Part shown: positions 38,971-48,021 of the stretch, in pieces
How the letters are laid out: each line of letters opens with the position of its first letter
Position numbering within the stretch: position 1 is the first letter of the stretch
Source: Azohydromonas australica DSM 1124
GTDB lineage: Bacteria > Pseudomonadota > Gammaproteobacteria > Burkholderiales > Burkholderiaceae_C
Reading direction: 5' to 3'
NCBI RefSeq assembly: GCF_000430725.1
Contig: NZ_AUMO01000044.1
Coordinates: 1-64,000 of the forward strand
DNA: 64,000 nt
The notes under the pieces: generated by a model
Told to the model about the DNA's origin: nothing
The model's database searches: none
What the model saw: only the letters and a program-made list of their open reading frames with translations
Position numbers and translations under genes: made by a program

Positions 38971-41097
38971 TCAGGCAGCCGGCGCCCCGCCGGCGATCAG
39001 CTTCTCCAGCGCCTGCAGGTCCACCGGCTTGACGAGGTGCCCGTCGAAGCCCGCGTCCTGCGAGCGCTGCTTGTCGGCAGCCTGGCCCCAGCCGGTGACG
39101 GCGATGAGCAGCGAGCGCGCCGACCAGGGCTGCTGGCGGATGCGCCGGCACAGCTCGCAGCCGTCCAGCCCCGGCAGCCCCAGGTCCAGCAGCAGCACCT
39201 CGGGCTGCAGCCGAGAGGCCAGCTCCAGCGCCTGCAGGCCGTCGTAGGCGGTGTGCGCCTCGTGGCCGCCGAGCTGCAGCAGCATCGCCAGGCTGTCGGC
39301 GCTGTCGGCGTTGTCGTCCACGATCAGGATGCGCCGCCCCTGCGGCGCGGCCGTGCCGGACAGGCTGTCCTCGGCGGCGGAATCGGAAACGGGCGGAAAG
39401 TCGGGCAGGTTCAGCATGGCAGGGTCGGCCGATGCGGCCGCGGGGGGTGTCGGGCCAGGGGCCGTTGCAGATGGGGCGCTGGTCCCCGGAAACAAGGGGA
39501 TTGTCCCCGCATCGCCCGGTGCGTCTCCCGGGAGGCTCTGTTCGGCCAGCAATGGCAGCTCGACCGTGAAGTCGCTACCCTGCCCCGGCCCGTCGCTGTG
39601 CGCGGCCACGCTGCCGCCGTGCAGCTCCACCAGGCGCTTGACCAGCGACAGGCCGATGCCCAGGCCGCCCGCGGCGCGGCCCTGCGCGCTGTCCACCTGC
39701 GTGAACAGGTCGAACACCCGCTCCAGCATCGCCGGCGGGATGCCCAGCCCGGAGTCGCTCACCCGCACGCGCACCGCGCGCGTGCCCAGCGCCTGGGCCT
39801 CGACGCGGATGCGTCCGCCGGGCTCGGTGTAGCGGCAGGCGTTGGCCAGCAGGTTGCCGAACACCTGCGACAGCCGCACCGGGTCGGCGTGCAGCCACAG
39901 CGGCGAGGCGGGCAGCGCCACTGCCAGCGCGTGGCGGCGGTCCAGCAGCAGCGGGCGGCAGGTCTCGATGGCGGCGTCGACGACGGCGTCCAGCCGCACG
40001 CGCTCGCGCCGCAGCTCCAGGTGGTCGCGGCTGATGCGGCTGACGTCGAGCAGGTCGTCGATGAGCCGCACCATGTGCGCGATCTGCCGCTCCATGGTGC
40101 ACAGCGCGCGGGTGGTGAGCGCGGCGTCGTGCTCCGCGCGCTTGAGCAGCTCCAGCGCGTTGCGCACCGGCGCCAGCGGGTTGCGCAGCTCGTGCGCCAG
40201 GGTGGCGAGGAAGGCGTCCTTGCGCTGGTCGGCGTCGCGCAGCGCCTGCTCGGCCTGGCGCCGCTGCGTGACGTCCTGCACCACCACGCCCACGCCCAGC
40301 GTGCGCGTGCCCACGCGCACCGGGTAGTAGCTCGTGGCCCAGCAGCGCGTGACGCCGGGCGCGGCGGCGGTCTGGCCGCAGACCTCATCCTCCACCGCCT
40401 CGCCGGCCAGCGCGCGCCGGTACGAGCCCTCCAGCACCGGCCACAGCTGCGGCAGCACCTGCGCCACGGGCCGGCCCAGGTGCTCGGCCACGCCGAGGCC
40501 GTTCATGGCCGCCAGCTTCTCGTTGATGCGCACGTAGCGGAATTCCGGGTCCAGGAAGGCCATGCCCAGCGGTGACTGCGCCGCGAGCGTGTTCAGCAGC
40601 GCCGTCTGCTCGGCCAGCCGCATCTCGGTGTGCTTGCGCGCGGTGATGTCCTGCGACATGCCCAGCAGCCGCAGCGGCCGTCCGGCCTCGTCGCGCTCCA
40701 CGCGGCCCATGTCCTGCAGCCAGATCACGCGGCCGTCGGGCAGCCGCAGCCGGAACTCGCTCTCGTAGCGCCCCTGCGGATGCACCAGCGCCGCCCGCAC
40801 CCGGGCCTCGAACAGCGCCCGGTCCTCCGGATGCACCAGCGCCCGCATGTCGGCGAAGCACTGGGGCGTGTGCGGCGCCGTGGGCGCCAGCGTCTCGTGC
40901 AGCGAGTGGAAGCGGCGCACTTCGTCGCGGCGGATGTCCCACTCGAAGGAGATCAGGGAGGCCGCGTCCATCGCCAGCCGCAGCCGCTCCTCGTTGGCGC
41001 GCAGGGCCTGCAGCGCATGCAGCAAGGGCGGCGGGACGCTGCCGTCGGGATCGGCAGACGTCTCGTCATCGGGCCGGCGGTGGGCGGGCGGGTTCAC
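38971..41097 (-). CDS. Soluble hybrid histidine kinase (PAS-PAS-HisKA-HATPase-REC)
   Basis: 708 aa with no transmembrane helix. Two PAS/PAC domains (about 35-165 and 170-280) are followed by HisKA with LAHELRNPLAPVRN (near 305) and HATPase_c (ANACRY, DSGLGI, GLGIGLSLV). A Pro/Ala/Ser-rich linker leads to a receiver domain with IVDDNADSADS, LLLDLGLPGLDG (Asp near 636) and LVKP. This is the HELRNPLA subgroup with a terminal receiver. Start: GTG at 41097 with CCAGGAG nine bases upstream; no better ATG precedes the first PAS. It lies upstream of, and in line with, the oxidase operon. Confidence 0.9.
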   Translation of the reverse strand: MNPPAHRRPDDETSADPDGSVPPPLLHALQALRANEERLRLAMDAASLISFEWDIRRDEVRRFHSLHETLAPTAPHTPQCFADMRALVHPEDRALFEARVRAALVHPQGRYESEFRLRLPDGRVIWLQDMGRVERDEAGRPLRLLGMSQDITARKHTEMRLAEQTALLNTLAAQSPLGMAFLDPEFRYVRINEKLAAMNGLGVAEHLGRPVAQVLPQLWPVLEGSYRRALAGEAVEDEVCGQTAAAPGVTRCWATSYYPVRVGTRTLGVGVVVQDVTQRRQAEQALRDADQRKDAFLATLAHELRNPLAPVRNALELLKRAEHDAALTTRALCTMERQIAHMVRLIDDLLDVSRISRDHLELRRERVRLDAVVDAAIETCRPLLLDRRHALAVALPASPLWLHADPVRLSQVFGNLLANACRYTEPGGRIRVEAQALGTRAVRVRVSDSGLGIPPAMLERVFDLFTQVDSAQGRAAGGLGIGLSLVKRLVELHGGSVAAHSDGPGQGSDFTVELPLLAEQSLPGDAPGDAGTIPLFPGTSAPSATAPGPTPPAAASADPAMLNLPDFPPVSDSAAEDSLSGTAAPQGRRILIVDDNADSADSLAMLLQLGGHEAHTAYDGLQALELASRLQPEVLLLDLGLPGLDGCELCRRIRQQPWSARSLLIAVTGWGQAADKQRSQDAGFDGHLVKPVDLQALEKLIAGGAPAA

Positions 41098-41216
41098 GTG
41101 GGACAGCTCCTGGAACGCTGCGGGCACTATCCCACACGCACTACATGGGTCTGGTGACACGGCTGCATCCAAGCGCAACCGGCGCTGCGCGCGGCGGCGC
41201 CCCGTGTCCAAAGCGC

Positions 41217-42029
41217 TCAGGCGCTGACGATCCAGCCCTCCACGGGGTCGAAATCTGCGGGCAGCCCCCAGTTCTCGCGGCTGCCGGCCCAGGCGGCCTG
41301 CAGCAGGCACAGCACGGCGTCGAGCCGGTCGCCGCTGGCGTCGGCGATCAGCGCGTCGTGCTGCGCCGGCGTGAGCTTCAGGCGCAGGTTCAGCCGCGTG
41401 CGGCCCTGCTCCAGCGCAGCGACGATGTCCTTGCGCGCGATCAGCCGCTCCGGCGTGTGTTTCAACATGTCGTCGTTCTTGTAGGAGCGGCGGCCGATCA
41501 ATTCCCTGGCCAGCAAGCCGGGATAGGCCTCCAGCGCCACGCGCGTGCGGTCGCCGTCGAGCAGTCCAGGCAGGTGCACGCCCGCCTCCAGCAGCAGCGG
41601 CACGCCCGCGTGCAGCATGTAGGCCACGGGCGGATTGACCCATTTCATCGAGCTGCTGGCGCCGGCCGGGGCGTCGGTGGCGCGGTGGGCGAACTTGCCG
41701 CCCACGGGGCGCGCGTTGCAGAAGGCGGCGAAGGTGTCGCGGATGGCGGCGCGCTCCAGGGCCGCGTAGTGGCGCATCAGCGGCAGCCACTCGGTGGGCC
41801 AGCCCAGGTGCTCGACCAGTTCGCGCGGCAGCCCGAAGGGAAAGTCGAAGCCGCCGACCCAGGGCCCGGGCAACTGGAGGAAGGCGCCGAAGCCCTCCAG
41901 CGTGTCGAAGGCGTGCAGCGCCTCCAGCTTCACCGCGCTCCCCACGGCGCGCCCCTGCGCCACCACCACGGGCTTGCGCCGGGTGGGACGGCTGGAGAAG
42001 TCGACGCCGAGGAGGTGGAGGGGCTGCAT
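41217..42029 (-). CDS. DUF429-family protein (predicted RNase H-fold nuclease)
   Basis: About 270 aa. HLLGVDFSSRPTRRKPVVVA holds the N-terminal acidic residue of an RNase H-like fold; GGFDFPFGLPRELVE, NPPVAYMLHAG, ALEAYPGLLAREL and ASGDRLDAVLCLLQAAWA are conserved DUF429 segments. Function unproven in the family. Start taken at the second ATG (42029, MQPLHLLG); an ATG three codons earlier is possible. It follows the dehydrogenase gene by about 25 bp and probably shares its transcript. Confidence 0.82.
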   Translation of the reverse strand: MQPLHLLGVDFSSRPTRRKPVVVAQGRAVGSAVKLEALHAFDTLEGFGAFLQLPGPWVGGFDFPFGLPRELVEHLGWPTEWLPLMRHYAALERAAIRDTFAAFCNARPVGGKFAHRATDAPAGASSSMKWVNPPVAYMLHAGVPLLLEAGVHLPGLLDGDRTRVALEAYPGLLARELIGRRSYKNDDMLKHTPERLIARKDIVAALEQGRTRLNLRLKLTPAQHDALIADASGDRLDAVLCLLQAAWAGSRENWGLPADFDPVEGWIVSA

Positions 42030-42054
42030 CGGCGCCATTGTCCGGCGCCCCGGA

Positions 42055-43008
42055 TCAAGCCCCCGGCGCTGCCACCTTCAGCCGGCCCTCGCCGAAGAAC
42101 GCCCGCAGGTTCTCCAGCACCAGCTCCGACATCGCCTGGCGCGTCTCGTGGGTGGCGCTGGCCACGTGCGGCAGCAGCACCGCGTTGTCCAGCTGCAGCA
42201 GTGCTTCGGGCACGCGCGGCTCGTCCACGTACACGTCCAGGCCCGCGCCGGCGATGCGCTTCTCCTGCAGGTACTGCACCAGCACCGCCTCGTCCACCAC
42301 CGTGCCGCGCGCGATGTTGACCAGGAAGCCCTGCGGCCCCAGCGCGTCCAGCACCTCGGCCGAGACCAGGTTGCGGCTCTCCGCCCCGCCCGCCGCGGCG
42401 ATCACCAGGAAGTCGGACCAGCGCGCCAGCTCCACCAGGCTCGGCTCGTAGCCGAAGGACACGCCCTCGGCGGGACGGCGGTTGTGGTAGCGGATCTCCA
42501 TGTCGAAGCCGCTCGCGCGCCGGGCGATCGTGCGGCCTATGCGCCCCAGCCCCACGATGCCCAGCCGCTTGCCGCTCACGCGCGTGGCCAGCGGGAACTT
42601 GTCCTTCAGCCACCCGCCCTGGCGCACGAAGCGGTCGGCCTCGGTGGCGCGGCGCGCCACGTCCAGCAGCAGCGTGAAGGCGGTGTCCGCCACGCAGTCG
42701 TTGAGCACCTCGGGCGTGTAGCCCACCGGGATGCCGCGGCGCGCGGCGGCCTGCAGGTCGATCTTGTCCAGGCCCACGCCGAAGCTGGAGATCACCTGCA
42801 GCTTGGGCAGCGACTCGATCAGCGCGGCATCGATGCCCACCGCCGCCGAGGTCACGGCGGCGACGAACCCGGCGCCGTGCTCGGCCAGATACGCCCGCGC
42901 ATCGGGCTGCTGCGCCAGCAGCGTAAGGTCGAAGTCGGCAGCGAGCTGCTGCTCCAGCCAGGGCGTCAGGCGGCCGATCTGCAGCACGCGGGGCTTGGGG
43001 TCACTCAT
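42055..43008 (-). CDS. 2-hydroxyacid dehydrogenase (glyoxylate/hydroxypyruvate reductase type)
   Basis: 317-aa NAD(P)-dependent enzyme. Rossmann motif GLGRIGRT (153-160), catalytic R234 (NIARGT), E263 (VDEPRVP) and H281 (LLPHVAS) are all present. The HNRRP segment after the second strand suggests NADP preference. Such enzymes reduce hydroxypyruvate or glyoxylate, which fits the neighbouring glycerate genes. It is 53 bp downstream of a TctC gene, probably in one unit with it. Confidence 0.9.
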   Translation of the reverse strand: MSDPKPRVLQIGRLTPWLEQQLAADFDLTLLAQQPDARAYLAEHGAGFVAAVTSAAVGIDAALIESLPKLQVISSFGVGLDKIDLQAAARRGIPVGYTPEVLNDCVADTAFTLLLDVARRATEADRFVRQGGWLKDKFPLATRVSGKRLGIVGLGRIGRTIARRASGFDMEIRYHNRRPAEGVSFGYEPSLVELARWSDFLVIAAAGGAESRNLVSAEVLDALGPQGFLVNIARGTVVDEAVLVQYLQEKRIAGAGLDVYVDEPRVPEALLQLDNAVLLPHVASATHETRQAMSELVLENLRAFFGEGRLKVAAPGA

Positions 43009-43061
43009 GGGTTGGATTCCGGTTTCTGGTTGCTCGTGAAGCGGGTCGGGGCCCGAGGCGC

Positions 43062-44030
43062 TCAGTCGAGCTTCACGCCGCCCTGCGCCACCACCTTGGC
43101 CCAGTTGGCGCGCTCGCGCTCGAAGAAGGTCGTGAACTCGGTGGGCGTCATGGTGTAGACCTCGGCACCCTGCCCGCTCAGCCGCTGGCGCACCTCGGGT
43201 GTGCGGATGATGCGGGTCAGCTCGGCCGAAACCTTCTCAAGCACCGCCGGCGGCGTGTTGGCCGGCATCAGCACGCCCTGCCAGGTGCCGGACTCGAAGC
43301 CCTTGACGCCCTGCTCGGCGATGGTGGGCACGTTGGGCAGCAGCGCCACGCGCGTGGACTTGGACACGCCCAGCACCTTGAGCTGGCCCGACTGCACGAA
43401 GGGCAGCGTCGCCAGCATGCCGTTCATCAGCACGTGCGCCTGGCCCGCCACGGTGTCGTTGATGGCCTGCGAGCCGCCCTTGTACGGGATGTACTCCCAC
43501 TTGGCGCCGGTGGCCTTCTCCACCGCCACGCCCGCCACGTGCGGCGCGCTGCCGATGGCCGTCACGGCGAAGTCCATCTTCTGCTTCTGCGACAGCGCCA
43601 CCAGCTCCTTGAGGTTGCTGGCCTGCACCGAGGGATGCACCACCAGCAGGTGCGGCGAGTAGGCCAGCATGGTCGCGCCCTTGAGGTCCTTGCTGGGATT
43701 GAAGGGCAGCCGGTTGTAGACCGACGCGGTGATGGCCAGCGCGCCCACGTCGCACAGCAGCAGCGTGTGGCCGTCATTGGACTTGGCGACGAAGTCGGTG
43801 CCGGTGTTGCCGTTGGCGCCGGGCTTGTTCTCGATGACCACCGTCGTCTTCAGCGCTTCCGATAGCGGCTGGCTGATGGAGCGGGCGATGATGTCCGAGG
43901 AGCCTCCCGGCGGGTACGGCACCACGATGCGCAGCGGCTTCGTGGGCCATTGCTGGGCCTGCGCGGCCCCGGCGGCACAAACGGCCAGCGCGGCGGCGGC
44001 CAGGGCGTGGAACGTGGTCCTGCGGTTCAT
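43062..44030 (-). CDS. TctC/Bug-family tripartite tricarboxylate periplasmic receptor (1)
   Basis: 322 aa. Signal peptide (MNRRTTFHALAAAALAVCAAGAAQA) and the Bug fold with PLRIVVPYPPGGSSDIIARSI, VVIENKPGANGNTGTD, IPYKGGSQAINDTVAGQ and NVPTIAEQGVKGFE. Binds a carboxylate for a tripartite carrier or acts as a sensor; the tctA/tctB membrane genes are not here. First gene of a unit with the 2-hydroxyacid dehydrogenase; a strong terminator isolates it from the genes upstream. Confidence 0.93.
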   Translation of the reverse strand: MNRRTTFHALAAAALAVCAAGAAQAQQWPTKPLRIVVPYPPGGSSDIIARSISQPLSEALKTTVVIENKPGANGNTGTDFVAKSNDGHTLLLCDVGALAITASVYNRLPFNPSKDLKGATMLAYSPHLLVVHPSVQASNLKELVALSQKQKMDFAVTAIGSAPHVAGVAVEKATGAKWEYIPYKGGSQAINDTVAGQAHVLMNGMLATLPFVQSGQLKVLGVSKSTRVALLPNVPTIAEQGVKGFESGTWQGVLMPANTPPAVLEKVSAELTRIIRTPEVRQRLSGQGAEVYTMTPTEFTTFFERERANWAKVVAQGGVKLD

Positions 44031-44130
44031 GGGTCGTCTCCTCGGGTTGATTCACAAAGGCAATGGGGCGCCGTGATGCCGTCGCCGGGGACGGCATCCA
44101 CGCGGCCCGGGCCCTCGTTGGGCCGGGCGC

Positions 44131-44156
44131 AAAAAAGCCGGCCCGCGGGCCGGCTT
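44131..44156 (-). terminator. Strong intrinsic terminator after the second TctC gene
   Basis: On the minus strand GCCGGCCCG and CGGGCCGGC form a 9-bp GC stem without loop filler, flanked by AA/TT and followed by a TTTTTT run, 8 bp after the TctC stop at 44164. It separates the glycerate/glucarate operon from the 43-44 kb unit. Confidence 0.88.
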
Positions 44157-44163
44157 CAGCGCG

Positions 44164-45135
44164 TCACTCGATCTTGATGCTGGCGGCCTTGATGAGCTGC
44201 GCCCACTTGGCGACCTCGGCCTTCTGGAAGGCGGTGAACTGGTCGGTGCTCATCTGGCCGGGCTCCATGCCCAGCTTGGCCAGGCGCTCCTTCACGTCGG
44301 GCTGCGCCAGGATCTTGTTGACCTCGTCGTGCAGCCGCTGCTGGATCGCCTTGGGCGTGCCCGCGGGCGCGAAGATCGCCTGCCACGACACCACCTCGTA
44401 GCCCGGCACGGTGTCGGCCACCGTGGGCACGTTGGGCAGGCCGGGCAGCCGCTTGGCCGAGGTCACGGCCAGCGCGCGCAGCTTGCCGGACTCGACGTGC
44501 GGGCCGGCCACCACCGTGGTGTCGAACATCATGTCCACCTGCCCCGCCATCACGTCCTGGATCGCCGGGGCGCTGCCCTTGTAGGGGATGTGGTCGATGC
44601 CGATGCCGGTCTTGAACTTCAGCAGCTCCAGCGCCAGGTGCTGCGAGGTGCCGTTGCCCGCCGAAGCGGAGGTCAGGGGCTTCTTGGCCTTGCCCGCGGC
44701 GATCACGTCGGCCACGGTCTTGTAGGGGCTGTCCTGGCGCGTGACCAGCACCAGCGGGTTGGTGCCGATGAGCGCGATCGGCGCGAAGGACGTCACCGGG
44801 TCGTAGCCCAGCTTCGGGTACAGGCTGACGTTGATGGCGTGCGAGCTGATGGTGCCGCCCAGGATCGTGTAGCCGTCCGGCGCCGCGCGCGCGACCTGCT
44901 CCGAGCCCACGCTGCCGCCGGCGCCGGCCTTGTTGTCCACGATCACGGTGGTGCCCAGCGCCGGGCCCAGCTTCTGCGCGATCAGGCGCGCCACGATGTC
45001 GCTGGTGCCGCCGGCGGGGAAGGCGACGAGGTAGGTGATGGGCTTGCTGGGCCACTTGTCCTGCGCCTGCGCGGCGGGCAGTGCGGCGGCCAGGGCCAGG
45101 GCGGCGACGGTCAGGCTTCGACGGGTGCGGTTCAT
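44164..45135 (-). CDS. TctC/Bug-family tripartite tricarboxylate periplasmic receptor (2)
   Basis: 323 aa. Signal peptide (LTVAALALAAALPAAQAQ), then [60 protein letters not shown] and NVPTVADTVPGYE, the Bug signatures. Start overlaps the stop of the FMN dehydrogenase gene by 4 bp (ATGA), so they are co-translated. Context suggests a ligand such as a hydroxy acid or an aldarate. Confidence 0.93.
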   Translation of the reverse strand: MNRTRRSLTVAALALAAALPAAQAQDKWPSKPITYLVAFPAGGTSDIVARLIAQKLGPALGTTVIVDNKAGAGGSVGSEQVARAAPDGYTILGGTISSHAINVSLYPKLGYDPVTSFAPIALIGTNPLVLVTRQDSPYKTVADVIAAGKAKKPLTSASAGNGTSQHLALELLKFKTGIGIDHIPYKGSAPAIQDVMAGQVDMMFDTTVVAGPHVESGKLRALAVTSAKRLPGLPNVPTVADTVPGYEVVSWQAIFAPAGTPKAIQQRLHDEVNKILAQPDVKERLAKLGMEPGQMSTDQFTAFQKAEVAKWAQLIKAASIKIE

Positions 45136-46406
45136 CGTTGGTCTCCTCGGGGAACTTGCGGGAAATACAGGTGCCGCGGGCCCAGCTCGTCCAGCCGGTT
45201 GATGCCCAGCAGCCCCATGTCGGCATGGATCTCGGCGCGCAGCAGCGCCAGCGCGTGCGCCACGCCGGCCTCGCCGCCCACGGCGGCGGCGTAGTTCATG
45301 GGCCGGCCGACGAGGACGGCGCGCGCGCCCAGCGCCAGCGCCTTGAGCACGTCGGTGCCGCGGCGGAAGCCGCTGTCGGCCATCACCACCATCGGCCCGG
45401 CGGCCTCGGCGACCTGCCGCAGCACGCGCAGCGGCGAGACGGCGCCGTCGAGCTGGCGCCCGCCGTGGTTGGACACGATCACGCCGTCCACGCCGAAGTT
45501 GCGCGCGAGCTTGGCGTCCTCCGGGTGCAGCAGGCCCTTGAGCACCAGCGGGCCGCTCCAGCGGCGGCGGATGTCCTTGAGCGCCTCCCAGTCCAGGTGC
45601 TCGCGGCCGGAGAAGTCGCGCGTCACGTCGCGCGCCACCAGCGGCGCGCCGCGCTCGGCGCCCACGTTCTCGAAATGCGGCATGCCGTGCGCCAGCAGCG
45701 TGCGCAGGAAGGTGCCTACGGCCCAGCGCGGGTGCGTGAGGCCGTCCCACAGCAGCCGCAGGTCCGGGTGCAGCGGCGTCTTGAAGCGGTTGCGGACGTT
45801 GTTCTCGCGGTTGGGCACCACGGCGGAGTCGATGGTCACCACCAGCACCGGCGCGCCGGCTGCCTTCACCCGCTCCACCAGCCGCGCCGTGGCCTGCGGG
45901 TCGCGCCCCAGGTAGGCCTGGAACCAGGTGCCGGGCGCCTGCTGCAGCACCTCCTCCATGCGGATCAGCGAGGAGCTGCTGAGCACCATGGGCACGCGCG
46001 CGGCGGCCGCGGCGCGCGCCTGCGCCAGATCGCCGCGGTAGGCCGTGAGCGAGCTGATGCCCATGGGCGCGATGCCGAAGGGCGCCGCGTAGCGCGTGCC
46101 GAACAGCTCCACCGACTGCTCGCGCCGCGCCACGTTCACCAGCATGCGCGGCAGGAAGGCGATCTCCTCGAACGCCGCGCGGTTGCCGCGCAGCGAGGCG
46201 TTGGACTCGGTGGCGCCCGACACGTAGCCGAACAGCGGACGCGGCAGCCGCGCCCGCGCCGCGGGCTCGAAGTCGTCCAGGCACAGGAAGCGCCGCAGCG
46301 CGCGCGGCGCCACGGTGGCCGCCGGCGGTGCCGCGGGCGCCGCGGCCACCGCGGGCTCCACCGGCGTGGCGGCCATCGGGGTCGGGCTCTGCATCGGGAC
46401 GGCCAT
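45132..46406 (-). CDS. FMN-dependent alpha-hydroxy acid dehydrogenase (L-lactate dehydrogenase/glycolate oxidase family)
   Basis: About 424 aa TIM barrel. FLCLDDFEPAARARLP begins the fold; GIAPMGISSL binds FMN, VTIDSAVVPNRENNVRN holds the flexible loop, GLLHPEDAKLA the lysine region, and SNHGGRQLDG (near 310) the catalytic His, then ADSGFRRGTDVLKALALGA. Oxidises a 2-hydroxy acid; glycolate, lactate or tartronate are possible. It has an unusual Pro/Ala/Met-rich tail of about 45 residues before the fold. A GTG at 46436 overlapping the gckA stop (GTGA) is an alternative start. Confidence 0.88.
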   Translation of the reverse strand: MAVPMQSPTPMAATPVEPAVAAAPAAPPAATVAPRALRRFLCLDDFEPAARARLPRPLFGYVSGATESNASLRGNRAAFEEIAFLPRMLVNVARREQSVELFGTRYAAPFGIAPMGISSLTAYRGDLAQARAAAAARVPMVLSSSSLIRMEEVLQQAPGTWFQAYLGRDPQATARLVERVKAAGAPVLVVTIDSAVVPNRENNVRNRFKTPLHPDLRLLWDGLTHPRWAVGTFLRTLLAHGMPHFENVGAERGAPLVARDVTRDFSGREHLDWEALKDIRRRWSGPLVLKGLLHPEDAKLARNFGVDGVIVSNHGGRQLDGAVSPLRVLRQVAEAAGPMVVMADSGFRRGTDVLKALALGARAVLVGRPMNYAAAVGGEAGVAHALALLRAEIHADMGLLGINRLDELGPRHLYFPQVPRGDQR

Positions 46407-46432
46407 GGGCTGCGGCGGCGCCTGCGTTGGCG

Positions 46433-47719
46433 TCACGCCGCCGGCGCGTCGATGACGATGGCCCGGAAGTCGTTGACGTTGGTCAGCGTCGGGCCGGTGA
46501 CCACGGAATCCCCCAGCGCCTGGAAGAAGCCGTGGCCGTCGTTGTTGTCCAGGCTGGCGCGCGGGTTGATGCCCTGCGCCCAGGCGCGCGCCAGGGTATC
46601 GGGCGTGAGAACGGCGCCCGCGATCTCCTCGACGCCGTCCACGCCGTCGGTGTCGCCCGCCAGCGCGTACACGCCCGGCAGAGCGTCCAGCGCCACCGCC
46701 ATGGACAGCAGGCATTCCACGTTGCGCCCGCCGCGGCCTTTGCCCCGCAGCGTCACGGTGGTCTCGCCGCCGGACAGCAGCACGCACGGGGTCTGGAACG
46801 GCTGGCCGTGGGTGACGACCTGGCGCGCCAGGCCCGCGAGCACCTTGCCCACGTCGCGCGCCTCGCCTTCGAGGCTGTCGCCCAGGATGTAGGGCGTCAC
46901 GCCCGCCTCGCGCGCTACCGCCGCGGCGGCCTCCAGCGCCATCTGCGGCGCGGTGATCATGCGGGTCTCGCAGCGCTGCAGCCGCGCATCCTCCGGCTTG
47001 ACGCTCTCGCTCTCCTCGCGGTCCAGCCACTCGCGCACCGGCGCGGGCACCTCGATGCGGTAGCGCTCGATGATCGCCAGCGCGTCGGCGCGGGTGGTGG
47101 AGTCGCCCACGGTGGGCCCGGAGGCGATGTCCATGGGGTTGTCGCCGGGCACGTCGGAGATCAGCAGCGTCAGCACCCGCGCCGGGTGGCAGGCCGCGGC
47201 CAGGCGCCCGCCCTTGACGGCCGAGAGGTGGCGGCGCACGCAGTTCATCTCGGAGATGGAGGCGCCGCTCGCGAGCAGCGCCTTGTTCACCGCCTGCTTG
47301 TGCTCCAGCGTCAGGCCCGGCGCCGGGCCCACCAGCAGCGCGGAGCCGCCGCCGGAGATCAGCGCGATGACGAGGTCGTCGGCGGTGAGGCCCGTGACCA
47401 GCTCGCGCACGCGCTCGGTGGCGCGCAGCCCCGCGGCGTCGGGCACCGGGTGCGCGGCCTGCACGATCTCGATGCGCTCGCAGGGCACCTCGTAGCCGTA
47501 GCGGGTGACGACCAGCCCTTCCAGCGGACCGTCCCAGTGCTGCTCCAGCGCGCGCGCCATCTCGGCCGAGGCCTTGCCCGCACCGATGACGATGGTGCGG
47601 CCCTTGGGCTTCGCGGGCAGGTGCGGCGGCAGGCACAGCGCGGGCTGCGCGGCGGCGATGGCGGCGTCGAACATGCGGCGCAGCAGGGGACGGCGGTCGG
47701 GAGGGGTCGGGGCGGTCAT
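46433..47719 (-). CDS. gckA: Glycerate 2-kinase (GckA/TtuD, MOFRL family)
   Basis: 428 aa. N-terminal glycerate kinase domain (TIVIGAGKASAEMARALEQ, VIALISGGGSALL, INCVRRHLSAVKGG-like region) and C-terminal MOFRL domain (LLSGGETTVTLRGKGRGGRN, AGDTDGVDG). Phosphorylates D-glycerate at C2 to 2-phosphoglycerate; older annotations call it hydroxypyruvate reductase. Last step of the aldarate route coded by the genes upstream (gudD, aldolase, glxR). Likely in the same operon, despite the 302-bp gap with a repeat before it. Confidence 0.92.
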   Translation of the reverse strand: MTAPTPPDRRPLLRRMFDAAIAAAQPALCLPPHLPAKPKGRTIVIGAGKASAEMARALEQHWDGPLEGLVVTRYGYEVPCERIEIVQAAHPVPDAAGLRATERVRELVTGLTADDLVIALISGGGSALLVGPAPGLTLEHKQAVNKALLASGASISEMNCVRRHLSAVKGGRLAAACHPARVLTLLISDVPGDNPMDIASGPTVGDSTTRADALAIIERYRIEVPAPVREWLDREESESVKPEDARLQRCETRMITAPQMALEAAAAVAREAGVTPYILGDSLEGEARDVGKVLAGLARQVVTHGQPFQTPCVLLSGGETTVTLRGKGRGGRNVECLLSMAVALDALPGVYALAGDTDGVDGVEEIAGAVLTPDTLARAWAQGINPRASLDNNDGHGFFQALGDSVVTGPTLTNVNDFRAIVIDAPAA

Positions 47720-47795
47720 GCGATGGGTCCTGGTTGAGTAGTCCGGGGAAAGGGTTGGACGTCAGCCGAAAGCTGGTGGGCTTCGCCTACTGCTT

Positions 47796-47950
47796 CGTCA
47801 TCCCCGCGCAGGCGGGGATCCAGGCGGCCCCACGCCAGCGCGCCAGAGACGGTGCAGGCATCAAGGAGCCATCAACCTTCTGCACGCCGGCCGCCCTGCT
47901 CCGGGCCGACTTGGGGACCGCCTGGATTCCCGCCTGCGCGGGAATGACGA
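47796..47950. repeat. Inverted dRS3-like repeat pair
   Basis: Left arm CGTCATCCCCGCGCAGGCGG (47796 on) and right arm CCGCCTGCGCGGGAATGACG (ending near 47949) are near-perfect inverted copies of a 28-30 bp unit, with about 96 bp of unrelated DNA between. The ATTCCCGC-N-GCGGGAAT core resembles the dRS3 element of Neisseria and repeats common in Comamonadaceae. It fills the gap between glxR and gckA. Confidence 0.85.
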
Positions 47951-48021
47951 AGTAGAGAGCGGAGCGTGCCTGCTGGCGGCAAACGCCCCGCGACTTTTCC
48001 CCAAGCGCGCCAAGCCTCAGC

